From JAIEOG01 sp964519985 (GTDB taxonomy: Bacteria; Bdellovibrionota; FAC87; UBA2466): 64,000 bases of DNA. Numbering within the stretch: the stretch's first letter is position 1; each line of letters starts with the position of its first letter. Made by a program: the position numbers and the translations under genes. The stretch is from contig CAZFMF010000018.1 of NCBI GenBank assembly GCA_964519985.1, positions 7,940-71,939 of the forward strand. The letters are read 5' to 3'. The notes under the pieces are model-generated. The model was not told the origin of the DNA and ran no database searches. It worked only from the letters and a program-made list of their open reading frames with translations. Shown here piece by piece: positions 51,434-59,122 of the stretch.

Positions 51434-52284
51434 TCGTGGGGAGAACCGTATCGGACCGGCATCTGGGCCCGCAAGGGAAACCGGGTTGAGAGCAGGTTCA
51501 CGGGGTGGCCTTCCAATCCGGACTCTGGCAGCGGGGTGTGAAAGCCCAAAGCCGCGAGATAGTCGACGACGGGTTGGGAGACGAGTTTGCCATCTCCGCC
51601 CCAATGCGCTTCGAAAATGATCGCTTTCGGTGGCGACTGGCGGAGTGTGGCTTCTAAACCCTGGAGCGCCTCCAACTCGGCGCCTTCGATATCTAGCTTA
51701 ATGAGCGTCGGGGCCGGCGCATGGCCCTGAGCGATCCAATCATCGCCCCGAAAGCACGGGACTTCGATGGACTCGTTGTTCCAACGCGGCTCAAACCCAC
51801 CCACACCGCGATTGGCGGAAAGCCCCGTGAAGAACGGGCGCGCCTCGTTTCGGGACGATAGGGCAACTCCGTGCGGTTGGACCGGAAGGTCCGGATTGAG
51901 CCGCCGGTTTTTTTCGAGCTGGGCGAACACGGGGGGATTGGGTTCAAAGCAATGGACGGTCCGCACCCCGGGATGCTGAGCGGCCAAGAAAGTGAAGCTG
52001 CCAATATTGGCGCCGATATCCCAGATGATCTCCTTCGCATCGACGAAAGGGACCAATCGGTCCCAAACCTCTCGCTCGTAGGCGCCGGTCTTGAGGATCT
52101 CGAACTGGATAAAATCACTGAAGTCTAAGCTCAAGTGCGCCTGTTCGCCGTAGGGAACGACAAAGCGGGGTCGCCCGAGAAAACGGTGCAAACCCGTCCA
52201 GATGCGCAGCTTCCCCGGATGGTCGGGCCCGAAGTAGTAGCGCAGGAGCCAATGGGAAAGCGTGGCTGTGAGTGACCAAGTCAT
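51430..52284 (-). CDS. FkbM-family methyltransferase
   Basis: A 284-aa SAM-dependent O-methyltransferase of the FkbM type. Typical motifs: IIWDIGANIGSFTFLAAQ (motif I), HCFEPNPPVFAQLEKN, and the LIKLDIEGAELEALQGLE segment near residue 205, which is the family hallmark. FkbM proteins in glycan loci methylate sugar hydroxyls. It is upstream of a polytopic GT-C-like gene by a 4-nt overlap. Start ATG 52284 is used; longer starts run into the divergent gene region. Confidence 0.88.
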   Translation of the reverse strand: MTWSLTATLSHWLLRYYFGPDHPGKLRIWTGLHRFLGRPRFVVPYGEQAHLSLDFSDFIQFEILKTGAYEREVWDRLVPFVDAKEIIWDIGANIGSFTFLAAQHPGVRTVHCFEPNPPVFAQLEKNRRLNPDLPVQPHGVALSSRNEARPFFTGLSANRGVGGFEPRWNNESIEVPCFRGDDWIAQGHAPAPTLIKLDIEGAELEALQGLEATLRQSPPKAIIFEAHWGGDGKLVSQPVVDYLAALGFHTPLPESGLEGHPVNLLSTRFPLRAQMPVRYGSPHE

Positions 52285-52366
52285 GCGAGCCCAAATAGGG
52301 TACCCCGAAATCGGGAAATATGCTAAATCGCGCGGGTTGGGCGGGGATCCGGTGTCCGGGAGTTTT

Positions 52367-53470
52367 GTGCGTAAACGAATGTTTCTAAGCGGATTGCTTT
52401 TTCTCTCCAGCCCCCTGCTTGCGGCCGAGCCAATCCCTTCGGAATCCACCGTGCATGTCGACCAGCTCAATGCTTGCGCTAAAGAAGTCGTGAAACAGCA
52501 GACTCCGGAGGAGGCCCTGCGGCGGTTGGGCATTTCGCCTACTCCCAACGCTTTTGCTTCCGCTTTTTCCATTTGTGTGCGGATGGCGGAAGGTCTGGTT
52601 TGCGGCGGGGGAGAAAGTGCGCCGCAGTTTCACCGGGTGCGGGCGCAGATTGCGGAAGCCGCGACCTTCTTGAGCGACATTTACGTCGATGCGCTGGGGG
52701 ACACGCACCGGCCGTATCTCTTCCAAGAACTCATTCTAGTCCCCGGAGAATTTTCAAAGCCCACGCTCGAACTTCAGGGCACGCGGTTGTTCGTGGCGAT
52801 TCCGCGGGGCATGATTTTCGGCGCATTCAAACCCCTGTCCGCCCGAGACTTGCGCCGGCTTTGGGATTCCGGTGCTCACCTTCACAAGGACGCGAAGGAA
52901 AAAAAGTATTGGCGCTTTCTCAACCCGGTCGGAGAGTTCCGCGTCGGCATTCGACATGTTTTGGTGAAACTTCGTTTGAAGCTTGGGGCGCGGCTCCAAG
53001 AGTTGGAGAACCGTCTGGCGGTGGAAAAGCGTAAAGCTTTGATCCACCTGCCGAGCGACTCGGAATCGGCCGAAAGTATTCGGCAGCGCATCTCTTCTCT
53101 TGATGATGCGTTGGTCGAGAGGCTGTTCGAACGGGTGCAGGCTAAGGTTCGCGATCCCAAATCGTTGGACGATTTGGAGAACGCCGGTATGGCTCGGATC
53201 GCGGAATCCCGCTCCGCCCGCGACTATTCGATCTGGATCTTGGGCGCACTGTCTGGGTACGGAAACGAACACGACGTCCATGTTGGGGTTGCCTATTCTC
53301 GGTGGGCGCAGTTCGTGCGCGCGACGGAAAACCCACGTCGGACGCGAGTCGTCGTCACCGGTTTTTTCTTCGCTGGTTACACCATCGACAACATCAGTGT
53401 GAATCTCGACTTTGCCGGTAGCCTTGAAGCCGGGGCAATAACGGACGCCCTGGACGAGATCGAAAACTAA
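52367..53470 (+). CDS. Exported protein of unknown function
   Basis: A 367-aa protein with a clear signal peptide (basic start RKR, core MFLSGLLFLSSPLLAA, cleavage before AEPIPS). The mature part is helical with several Cys in the first 110 residues, then Arg/Glu/Leu-rich helices in the middle (LKLGARLQELENRLAVEKRK) and a beta-like end. No family is recognised. GTG 52367 is chosen because GGGAG precedes it and it includes the basic n-region; ATG 52379 is the alternative. The yaiI-like gene follows after 2 bp. Confidence 0.7.
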   Translation: MRKRMFLSGLLFLSSPLLAAEPIPSESTVHVDQLNACAKEVVKQQTPEEALRRLGISPTPNAFASAFSICVRMAEGLVCGGGESAPQFHRVRAQIAEAATFLSDIYVDALGDTHRPYLFQELILVPGEFSKPTLELQGTRLFVAIPRGMIFGAFKPLSARDLRRLWDSGAHLHKDAKEKKYWRFLNPVGEFRVGIRHVLVKLRLKLGARLQELENRLAVEKRKALIHLPSDSESAESIRQRISSLDDALVERLFERVQAKVRDPKSLDDLENAGMARIAESRSARDYSIWILGALSGYGNEHDVHVGVAYSRWAQFVRATENPRRTRVVVTGFFFAGYTIDNISVNLDFAGSLEAGAITDALDEIEN

Positions 53471-53472
53471 AG

Positions 53473-53925
53473 ATGTTAGACATCTACATCGACGCCGATG
53501 CCTGCCCGGTCAAAGAAGACACCTTTCGCGTCGCCAAACGCTATGGCTTAAAGGTCTTCGTGGTTTCGCGGGTGCCGATCCACTTGCCGATCGCCGATTG
53601 GATCGTACCGGTGGTCGCGGGAGACGGTTTCGATCGGGTGGATGACTGGATTGTAGAAAAGATCGCCGCGGGCGATATTGCGGTGACCGGCGATATTCTG
53701 TTGGCCCAACGTTGTATTGAAAAATCAGGACGTGCCATCGATCCCCGGGGACGCATTCTGGATGCCGACAATATTTCGGAAGCGGTATCGATGCGCGAAT
53801 TGCTCTCCGAGTTGCGGCAGCGGGGGGAGATCGGGTTGGGACCGGCGAAAATGGGCAAGAAGCATAAATCGAACTACCTCTCGGCCCTCGATGAACTCAT
53901 TCACCGCATCAAGCGCGGCGTTTAG
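53473..53925 (+). CDS. yaiI: YaiI/YqxD (UPF0178, DUF188) family protein
   Basis: A 150-aa conserved protein with the family signature IYIDADACPVKEDTFRVA at its N-terminus and conserved Asp residues (DGFDRVDDWI, TGDILLAQRCIEKSG) like those of PIN/NYN nuclease-like folds. The C-terminal KHKSNYLSALDELI is typical. Function is not established; a nuclease activity is inferred from fold. It starts 2 bp after the secreted protein stop and its 3' end overlaps the convergent DUF72 gene by 4 bp. Confidence 0.9.
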   Translation: MLDIYIDADACPVKEDTFRVAKRYGLKVFVVSRVPIHLPIADWIVPVVAGDGFDRVDDWIVEKIAAGDIAVTGDILLAQRCIEKSGRAIDPRGRILDADNISEAVSMRELLSELRQRGEIGLGPAKMGKKHKSNYLSALDELIHRIKRGV

Positions 53926-54761
53926 TCGATCTTCCGGACCGGCATCAGTTTACGCGCCTGAAGCGCCTCGGTGAGATGAACGGCATCGTGCGGAGAATAC
54001 ACTTTCGCCTCAGTATTGAAGTAAACGTAGGCATCCCGTTTTCCCTTCGTCCAGGCCGCGAGTTGCTCCGCGAAACGATCGAGAGACTTTTTCGGATACC
54101 CCTTAGCGAACGCTTTTCCTTCCCCGTGCATTCGCGCGTAGAGAAAATCTGCCGTCGGCTCTTCGCAATATAGAGCGTCCTCACCGCCGTGGGCGAGAAC
54201 GATGGCGATATTGTATGCACGCAACAGCGCAAAGAAGTCGGCGTTGAAAAAGCTGGGATGTCGGAACTCGAGAGCATGCCGGACCTTCTTCACCCCTTCG
54301 GCCGAAGTCCATTCCCGGCCTTCCATCCGCGCACCGTGTTGCCGAGCCAGTTTTTCCGCTTGGACGCCGGTCGACGGGAGGAGTTTCACAAACTTCTCAA
54401 AGCGATCGTCTTTCAATTTTACGTTGGGGGGAAACTGCCAAAGCACGGGTCCGAGCTTCTCCTTGAGCGCGAGGATGCCGGAAGCAAAAAAATTAGCGAT
54501 CGGCTCCTCGGCTTCCTTGAGTCGCAGAATATGCGTAATGAAGCGCGGCGCCTTCAGCGCGAATACAAAGTCGGCCGGGGTCTGAGCGTACCAAGATTGA
54601 AAAGATTTCGGCCTCTGTAGGGAATAGAAGGTGCCGTTGATCTCAATCGTATTGAGGCGCCGGCTCGCATATTCCAGTTCCTTTTTCTGCACCAATCCTT
54701 TGGGATAAAAACTCTTCCGCCAGGGTGCAAACGTCCAACCGGACATGCCGACGCGAATCAT
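53922..54761 (-). CDS. DUF72 (YecE-like) family protein
   Basis: A 279-aa TIM-barrel protein of the DUF72 family. It has IRVGMSGWTFAPWRKSFYP at the N-terminus, LNTIEINGTFYSLQ, FVFALKAPRFITH, LGPVLWQFPPN and near the end YVYFNTEAK. These match the family motifs around the barrel centre. Biochemical function is unknown. The gene is only 8 bp from the ligase-like gene upstream, so it may be transcribed with the DNA-repair block. Confidence 0.9.
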   Translation of the reverse strand: MIRVGMSGWTFAPWRKSFYPKGLVQKKELEYASRRLNTIEINGTFYSLQRPKSFQSWYAQTPADFVFALKAPRFITHILRLKEAEEPIANFFASGILALKEKLGPVLWQFPPNVKLKDDRFEKFVKLLPSTGVQAEKLARQHGARMEGREWTSAEGVKKVRHALEFRHPSFFNADFFALLRAYNIAIVLAHGGEDALYCEEPTADFLYARMHGEGKAFAKGYPKKSLDRFAEQLAAWTKGKRDAYVYFNTEAKVYSPHDAVHLTEALQARKLMPVRKID

Positions 54762-54769
54762 TTTTTCTT

Positions 54770-55366
54770 TCAGCGCTTACGGCAGCGCAAAATGGAGGTG
54801 TCCGAGAAGCCGGGCGTGTTCAATGACTTAAAAACCAAACCCTCAATCGAAGGATCCTCCTTCTCCAGCACCGCCATGCACTTATCGAGTGTCTTGAGCA
54901 TCGGCAGCACGGTGAGGTGCGGAGAAATAAAATCGCGGGGAAGCAGAGCGTGCCGCTCCGGATACGTTAGGGCATCGAGCTCTTTGTCATCGATTTTCAG
55001 AACATCAAAGAGATAGAGCAGATTTTTCCCCTTGAGCCACTCGGCATCGATCACCGTCCAGCCGTCGCGGGGCTGGATCACGCGACGCAATTCTGCGGTG
55101 ATGCTGTCCGGAATCTCTTTCTTGTGCAGAGTGCCGTGTCGCGTGTAAGCGATCGGCTCGACCATCGGATCGGACGGAAGGTGAATCTGGGCGCGGTGCC
55201 CATGAATTTTCAGTTGGCCCACCCAACCGGCCCGCAGGACTTTGGCAATGGCGAGGCTATCGGGACGAATCTCCGTCTTGGGGTGCATCGGGCGCAGGAA
55301 CCGGGAGGGAAACAAGATTCTCGTCCTCGCAAAAAGAAACGGTTCAAATATCCCCGGGGCGTTCAT
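54770..55366 (-). CDS. Small free-standing nucleotidyltransferase of the DNA/RNA ligase type
   Basis: A 198-aa protein that has the ligase core motifs and little else. Motif I is QLKIHGHRAQIH (nucleophile Lys plus H-G as in several RNA ligases), a DAEWLKGKNLLYLFDVL segment follows, motif IV is EGLVFK, and a Lys/Arg-rich motif V-like end reads SILRCRKR. No OB-fold domain follows, so it may only form the adenylate or need a partner. It lies 41 bp from an unknown protein gene and near ligD. ATG 55366 is chosen; a longer TTG start at 55402 exists. Confidence 0.7.
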   Translation of the reverse strand: MNAPGIFEPFLFARTRILFPSRFLRPMHPKTEIRPDSLAIAKVLRAGWVGQLKIHGHRAQIHLPSDPMVEPIAYTRHGTLHKKEIPDSITAELRRVIQPRDGWTVIDAEWLKGKNLLYLFDVLKIDDKELDALTYPERHALLPRDFISPHLTVLPMLKTLDKCMAVLEKEDPSIEGLVFKSLNTPGFSDTSILRCRKR

Positions 55367-55407
55367 CCCCCCCAAAATAGGGGAAAGCAAACGCCGGAGC
55401 AAGCACG

Positions 55408-56013
55408 CTATTTAATGTAGTTCTTGATCTTCAGGGCCTTGAGGAGTGCGCGCATCTCCGCCGGAGTCTTGGCGTACTGCTTCGAAGTTTCCGCGGCTCC
55501 GGCTTTAGCCTTCATCAACATCGGCTTAAAAAGGTTTTCTAGGACGTCTTCGGGAAGCACTTGGAGTGCCTCGACGACAGCATCGTAGTTTGCTTCCAAA
55601 ACCTTCGGATCAAACTTAATGCTGCCGAAATCGCGCGTGATCAATTCTTCTGCCGCCTTACGGCCCCATTTTTTTTCAATATCGGCAACGTCTTCTTCGG
55701 TGAGTCCGGCGCTGGCGTCCATGACGATGTAGGTCACCATGGTTTCATCGCCTAGGATCTTGAAAGACTTGCCCATGCCGTTGAAAAGGCGTTTCGTGTA
55801 CTCCTCTTCGCCAAAGCGTAAGATCTGATCCTTGTGAATGGTCGCTTCGCCTTCAAAGTGCTTGGCCTGATCCTGCGCCTCACGGAAGGCATCAATCGCC
55901 GCCGCCACTTCTTCGGGTGGGGTTACGGTGTCATTGAGCTTCTTCCCATCGGTCTCCCGAACTTTCCGGGTTTTGAAAGGGTCTTTTTTTGCTTTTTTCT
56001 CAGCCTTCGCCAT
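55408..56013 (-). CDS. Conserved-looking protein of unknown function between LigD and ligase-like genes
   Basis: A 201-aa soluble protein that begins with a highly basic tail (KAEKKAKKDPFKTRK) and then has an alpha/beta region with KSFKILGDETMVTYIVMDAS, EEDVADIEKKWGRKAAEEL and RDFGSIKFDPKVLEANYDAV, and ends ALLKALKIKNYIK. I do not recognise a named family; it is not Ku. ATG 56013 is used, because longer starts lack homologous-looking sequence. Position between ligD and a nucleotidyltransferase gene suggests a possible DNA end-joining role. Confidence 0.65.
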   Translation of the reverse strand: MAKAEKKAKKDPFKTRKVRETDGKKLNDTVTPPEEVAAAIDAFREAQDQAKHFEGEATIHKDQILRFGEEEYTKRLFNGMGKSFKILGDETMVTYIVMDASAGLTEEDVADIEKKWGRKAAEELITRDFGSIKFDPKVLEANYDAVVEALQVLPEDVLENLFKPMLMKAKAGAAETSKQYAKTPAEMRALLKALKIKNYIK

Positions 56014-56119
56014 TGTCTTCGCTCCACACAAAGCTTCCTGACAGTATCGGCAGAACGGGTCGCAAACTGAAAGGGAAAAACCACTAGAGCCCGTCATTGC
56101 GAACGCAGTGAAGCAACCC

Positions 56120-58201
56120 CTAGAGCTTTTTCAGGGCGCGGGACAAATTCGCCCGCCGGTCAAAGAGCGTGGCCCACAGATCGCCAAGCTTCTTGAGCCG
56201 GGCCGGCATCGTGTGAATGGTAAAAGCGCCCGGTTTCAGGCCCTTCTTCACTTCTTTCCAGTGCAGGGGAGCGGACACCGGGGCTCCGTTCCGTGGGCGC
56301 ACGCAATAAGGTGCCGCCATCGTCGAGCCACGACGATTCTGCATGAAGTCGAGATAAATACGCCCACGGCGTTTCGCCGGGTTTCTTTCTAGGCTCGTAT
56401 TCTTCGGGAAACTGGCGTGGACCTTTTCGCAGACCGCATGCGCAAACGCTCGGGTCGCATCAAAGTCGAGGCCCGGCTCCACCGGGATGTAGATGTGGAT
56501 TCCGCTGGCGCCGGAAGTTTTCACGCCGTGCGGTGCGCCAATCCGGTCCAGTGCTTTGTGGACGGCTTGCGCCACTTCAATCACTTCATCAAAAGAGTTG
56601 GTATCGGGATCGAGATCGATGACGCAATAGTCCGGCGCGTCCAGCGTGGGCACTTTCGAGATCCAGGCGTTCAGTTCAATGCAGCCAAGATTGATTAGGT
56701 AGAGCAGGCTCTTTTCGTTTTGGCAGAGCAGGTAGTTGATCGTGCGCTGCGCCGAAGGGGAATAAACGCGGGTCATCTCGATGCCCTTGGGTACGTAACC
56801 CGTCACATCTTTTTGGTAAAAACTAGGCTTGGTGATTCCGTTCGGGTGCCGATTCATCGATTGGGGGCGGTCCTTCAAATGTGGCAAGATGAACGGCGCA
56901 ACCGCTCGGTAGTACTCAATCAGATTGCCTTTAGTGATTTTGTCCTTGGGGAAAAAAATTTTATCGAGGTGAGTAAGGGGCGGTTCATCGTTGACGGGCG
57001 CCTTTTTTCCCACTCGTTTTGGGGTAGCTCCCGATAGCCCCGAGCGCAGCCACGCGTTCCCTGTTCCCGAAACGTAAGGGCTATCGAGATTGCGGGCCAG
57101 CCATTCTCCATCGGGTTGAGCGCCTTCCGCCTTAGCGACGACTAGAGGTTTCGCAAGTTTCAACGCCTCCAGCCGCTTCAACCGATCCCTCAGCGGCCGC
57201 TCGCGCAAATCCTCGCTGTTGGCATACAGCAAATCAATGATTCGGTACTCCGCCTGTTTGCCGGCGCCTACGATTTCTCCGTCGACCACGAGTCCCGACC
57301 GGCCTTCCAAGGCCGTGACAATCTCGGGATACTTAGCGGAAAGCGGCAAGAGTTGGCGGGAGTGTAGCGAAGCGCGGCCATCCTCGGACTCTCCGATCGC
57401 ACGAATCCCGCCGCCGAACGCGTCGAAACGCCACTGTTTCCCCTCGGGCACTTCGCGCGCGACCGCCGGCAACATGGGTTTCAAACGCCGGGGCAACGTC
57501 GTTTTCGAGGCGGCGGGTGGCGGGGCCGGCCGAGAAACGGACGCCGTACGCTTCGGCTTTTTCAGCGGGGGCGCCTTCTTTCCCGCCTTTCCCCGTTTAG
57601 GCAGCCAGGTGATATTTTTCTTCAGCGAGTATTCGCGCACCTGCTCAAGTGAGCGACCGGAGGCCACCGACGTGTCCGGGATTTTCGCGATCTTTGAAAC
57701 CGAAAAGGCATCGCGTTTTTTGACGAGCAACCAAGCCTTGCCGTTGCCTTTCTTCAATTGGATCAGCGCAAACTCCCCGCGGAGTTTGACGCCTTCAAGC
57801 AAGAAGGTGATATGACCCTTCGCCAACCCGTCTCGCATCGCTTTTTCGCTTTGTTTGCGGTCGGTCGAACCGCGTTCGAGGTAAGTGCCGGCATCCCAGA
57901 GCACGACGGTTCCGGCGCCGTAGTTGCCATCGGGAATCACCCCCTCGAAGGTGCCGTATTCAATTGGGTGATCTTCCACTTGCACGGCGAGGCGTTGATC
58001 CATGGGATTTAGTGACGGCCCTTTTGGGACAGCCCAGCTCTTGTAAACACCGTCGATTTCCAGGCGCAGGTCCCAATGCAAACGCGTCGCCGAATGCATT
58101 TGCACCACAAACCGAAGGTCCTTGGCGGGCTTGGCCTTACCGCCCTTCGGTTCGGGTGTTTGGTCGAACGATCGCTTGCGCTGGTACTCTTTCAGCTTCA
58201 T
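56120..58201 (-). CDS. ligD: LigD-type end-joining protein: phosphoesterase, damaged ligase domain, polymerase
   Basis: A 693-aa NHEJ protein. The N-terminal phosphoesterase domain (about 20-155) is intact (MHSATRLHWDLRLE, EDHPIEYGTFEGVIP, GNYGAGTVVLWDAGTY). The middle ligase domain (about 220-420) is degraded: the K-x-D-G nucleophile site reads WRFDAFGGGIRAI, without the Lys, and motifs IV and V are weak (EWLARNLDSPY, NAWLRS), although VVDGEIV remains. The C-terminal primase/polymerase domain (about 425-690) has LTHLDKIFFPKD, the catalytic IDLDPD and RIYLDFMQNRRG. ATG 58201 begins MKLKEYQRKR. Order phosphoesterase-ligase-polymerase resembles Bacteroidetes-type LigD. Confidence 0.85.
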   Translation of the reverse strand: MKLKEYQRKRSFDQTPEPKGGKAKPAKDLRFVVQMHSATRLHWDLRLEIDGVYKSWAVPKGPSLNPMDQRLAVQVEDHPIEYGTFEGVIPDGNYGAGTVVLWDAGTYLERGSTDRKQSEKAMRDGLAKGHITFLLEGVKLRGEFALIQLKKGNGKAWLLVKKRDAFSVSKIAKIPDTSVASGRSLEQVREYSLKKNITWLPKRGKAGKKAPPLKKPKRTASVSRPAPPPAASKTTLPRRLKPMLPAVAREVPEGKQWRFDAFGGGIRAIGESEDGRASLHSRQLLPLSAKYPEIVTALEGRSGLVVDGEIVGAGKQAEYRIIDLLYANSEDLRERPLRDRLKRLEALKLAKPLVVAKAEGAQPDGEWLARNLDSPYVSGTGNAWLRSGLSGATPKRVGKKAPVNDEPPLTHLDKIFFPKDKITKGNLIEYYRAVAPFILPHLKDRPQSMNRHPNGITKPSFYQKDVTGYVPKGIEMTRVYSPSAQRTINYLLCQNEKSLLYLINLGCIELNAWISKVPTLDAPDYCVIDLDPDTNSFDEVIEVAQAVHKALDRIGAPHGVKTSGASGIHIYIPVEPGLDFDATRAFAHAVCEKVHASFPKNTSLERNPAKRRGRIYLDFMQNRRGSTMAAPYCVRPRNGAPVSAPLHWKEVKKGLKPGAFTIHTMPARLKKLGDLWATLFDRRANLSRALKKL

Positions 58202-58232
58202 GCCAGAAACTATAGCATCGCCTACGGATGGC

Positions 58233-58266
58233 GCTCCAATCGCGAATTTTGGAGCACTTTGCTCCA
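58233..58266. promoter_or_regulatory. Three alternating inverted half-sites between ligD and the TIGR02147 gene
   Basis: GCTCCAA (58233-58239), TTGGAGC (58249-58255) and GCTCCA (58261-58266) lie in the 111-bp divergent gap. The middle half-site can pair with either neighbour: arms of 7 bp with 9-nt spacing, or of 6 bp with 5-nt spacing. This could be a pair of overlapping operators, or alternative hairpins in a leader RNA of the rightward gene. No confident -10/-35 boxes are seen. Confidence 0.45.
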
Positions 58267-58312
58267 GTGCGGCTAGACAGAAGCCCGACAATCGCGGACA
58301 CTAAACTTCGAC

Positions 58313-59122
58313 ATGGGGAAACTGGGTGGGAAAAATACGGTTCCTCCGTTGAGGAATCCCGTCGATTGGATTCGTTTCGAGTATTCCTCGCGACGAGCCA
58401 AGAACCCGCTTTATAGCTTGCGCGCTTTTGCCCGGCACCTGGCGATGGGTTCGGGACCGCTCTCGGAGATCCTCTTGAGCAAACGGACGCTAACGAAAAA
58501 GCAGGCGCTGCGAATCGCCGAACGTCTCGGCTACTCCCCGTCGGACACCCAAAAGTTTGTTCAGGTCGTCGAAGGATCGAAGGTTCAAAAAAAGGCCGAG
58601 GCGACCGACTCTGCCTACCTGGCTCTCAATGAAGATGTGTTCCAGGTGGTGGCGGATTGGTTCCATTACGCCATCCGCGAACTCGTAGGAACGGAAGGCT
58701 TTCGCGAAGACCCCCAATGGATAGCGCGGAGGTTGGGGCTTTCCACTACCGAAGTGCGCGGTGCTTGGGAACGCTTGGTTCGTCTGGGTTTGATCAAAAA
58801 GACGAAGCGGGGATGGGTTGCCGTCGATAAAGTCACGACAACCCACGATGTTCCATCGTCGGCAATCCGCAAGTTCCACGAACAGGCGATTCTACGATCG
58901 GTCGAGAAGTTACGCGATGTACCAACAGAGTTGCGTGACATCACCTCGATTACCGTTTCCACCGATCCAGAGCTTTTGGCCGAAGCCAAAGCCGAGATCA
59001 AAAAGTTTCGTCGTAAGCTGGCGCTTCTACTCGAGCGCGGAAAAAAGACCGAAGTTTATCAATTGAACATTCAACTGGTTCCACTCACCAAGAAGGAGAT
59101 CCGAGATGGATCGTCACATTAG
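58313..59122 (+). CDS. TIGR02147/DUF4423 family protein, probable regulator
   Basis: A 269-aa protein of the TIGR02147 family known mainly from Fibrobacter and Bdellovibrio. Typical pieces are the N-terminal FEYSSRRAKNPLYSLRAFARHLAMGSG, the LSKRTLTKKQALRIAERLGYS segment (helix-turn-helix-like), WFHYAIRELVGT, a winged-helix-like IARRLGLSTTEVRGAWERLVRLGLI, and ISSITVSTD-like end strands. Members are presumed DNA-binding regulators of a neighbouring envelope gene. Here its end overlaps a lipoprotein gene by 17 bp. Confidence 0.85.
   Translation: MGKLGGKNTVPPLRNPVDWIRFEYSSRRAKNPLYSLRAFARHLAMGSGPLSEILLSKRTLTKKQALRIAERLGYSPSDTQKFVQVVEGSKVQKKAEATDSAYLALNEDVFQVVADWFHYAIRELVGTEGFREDPQWIARRLGLSTTEVRGAWERLVRLGLIKKTKRGWVAVDKVTTTHDVPSSAIRKFHEQAILRSVEKLRDVPTELRDITSITVSTDPELLAEAKAEIKKFRRKLALLLERGKKTEVYQLNIQLVPLTKKEIRDGSSH

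Noticed and set aside
55408..56013. Ku protein expected beside LigD
   Set aside because: Basic tail and length differ from Ku and none of its core sequence is recognisable; kept as unknown protein.
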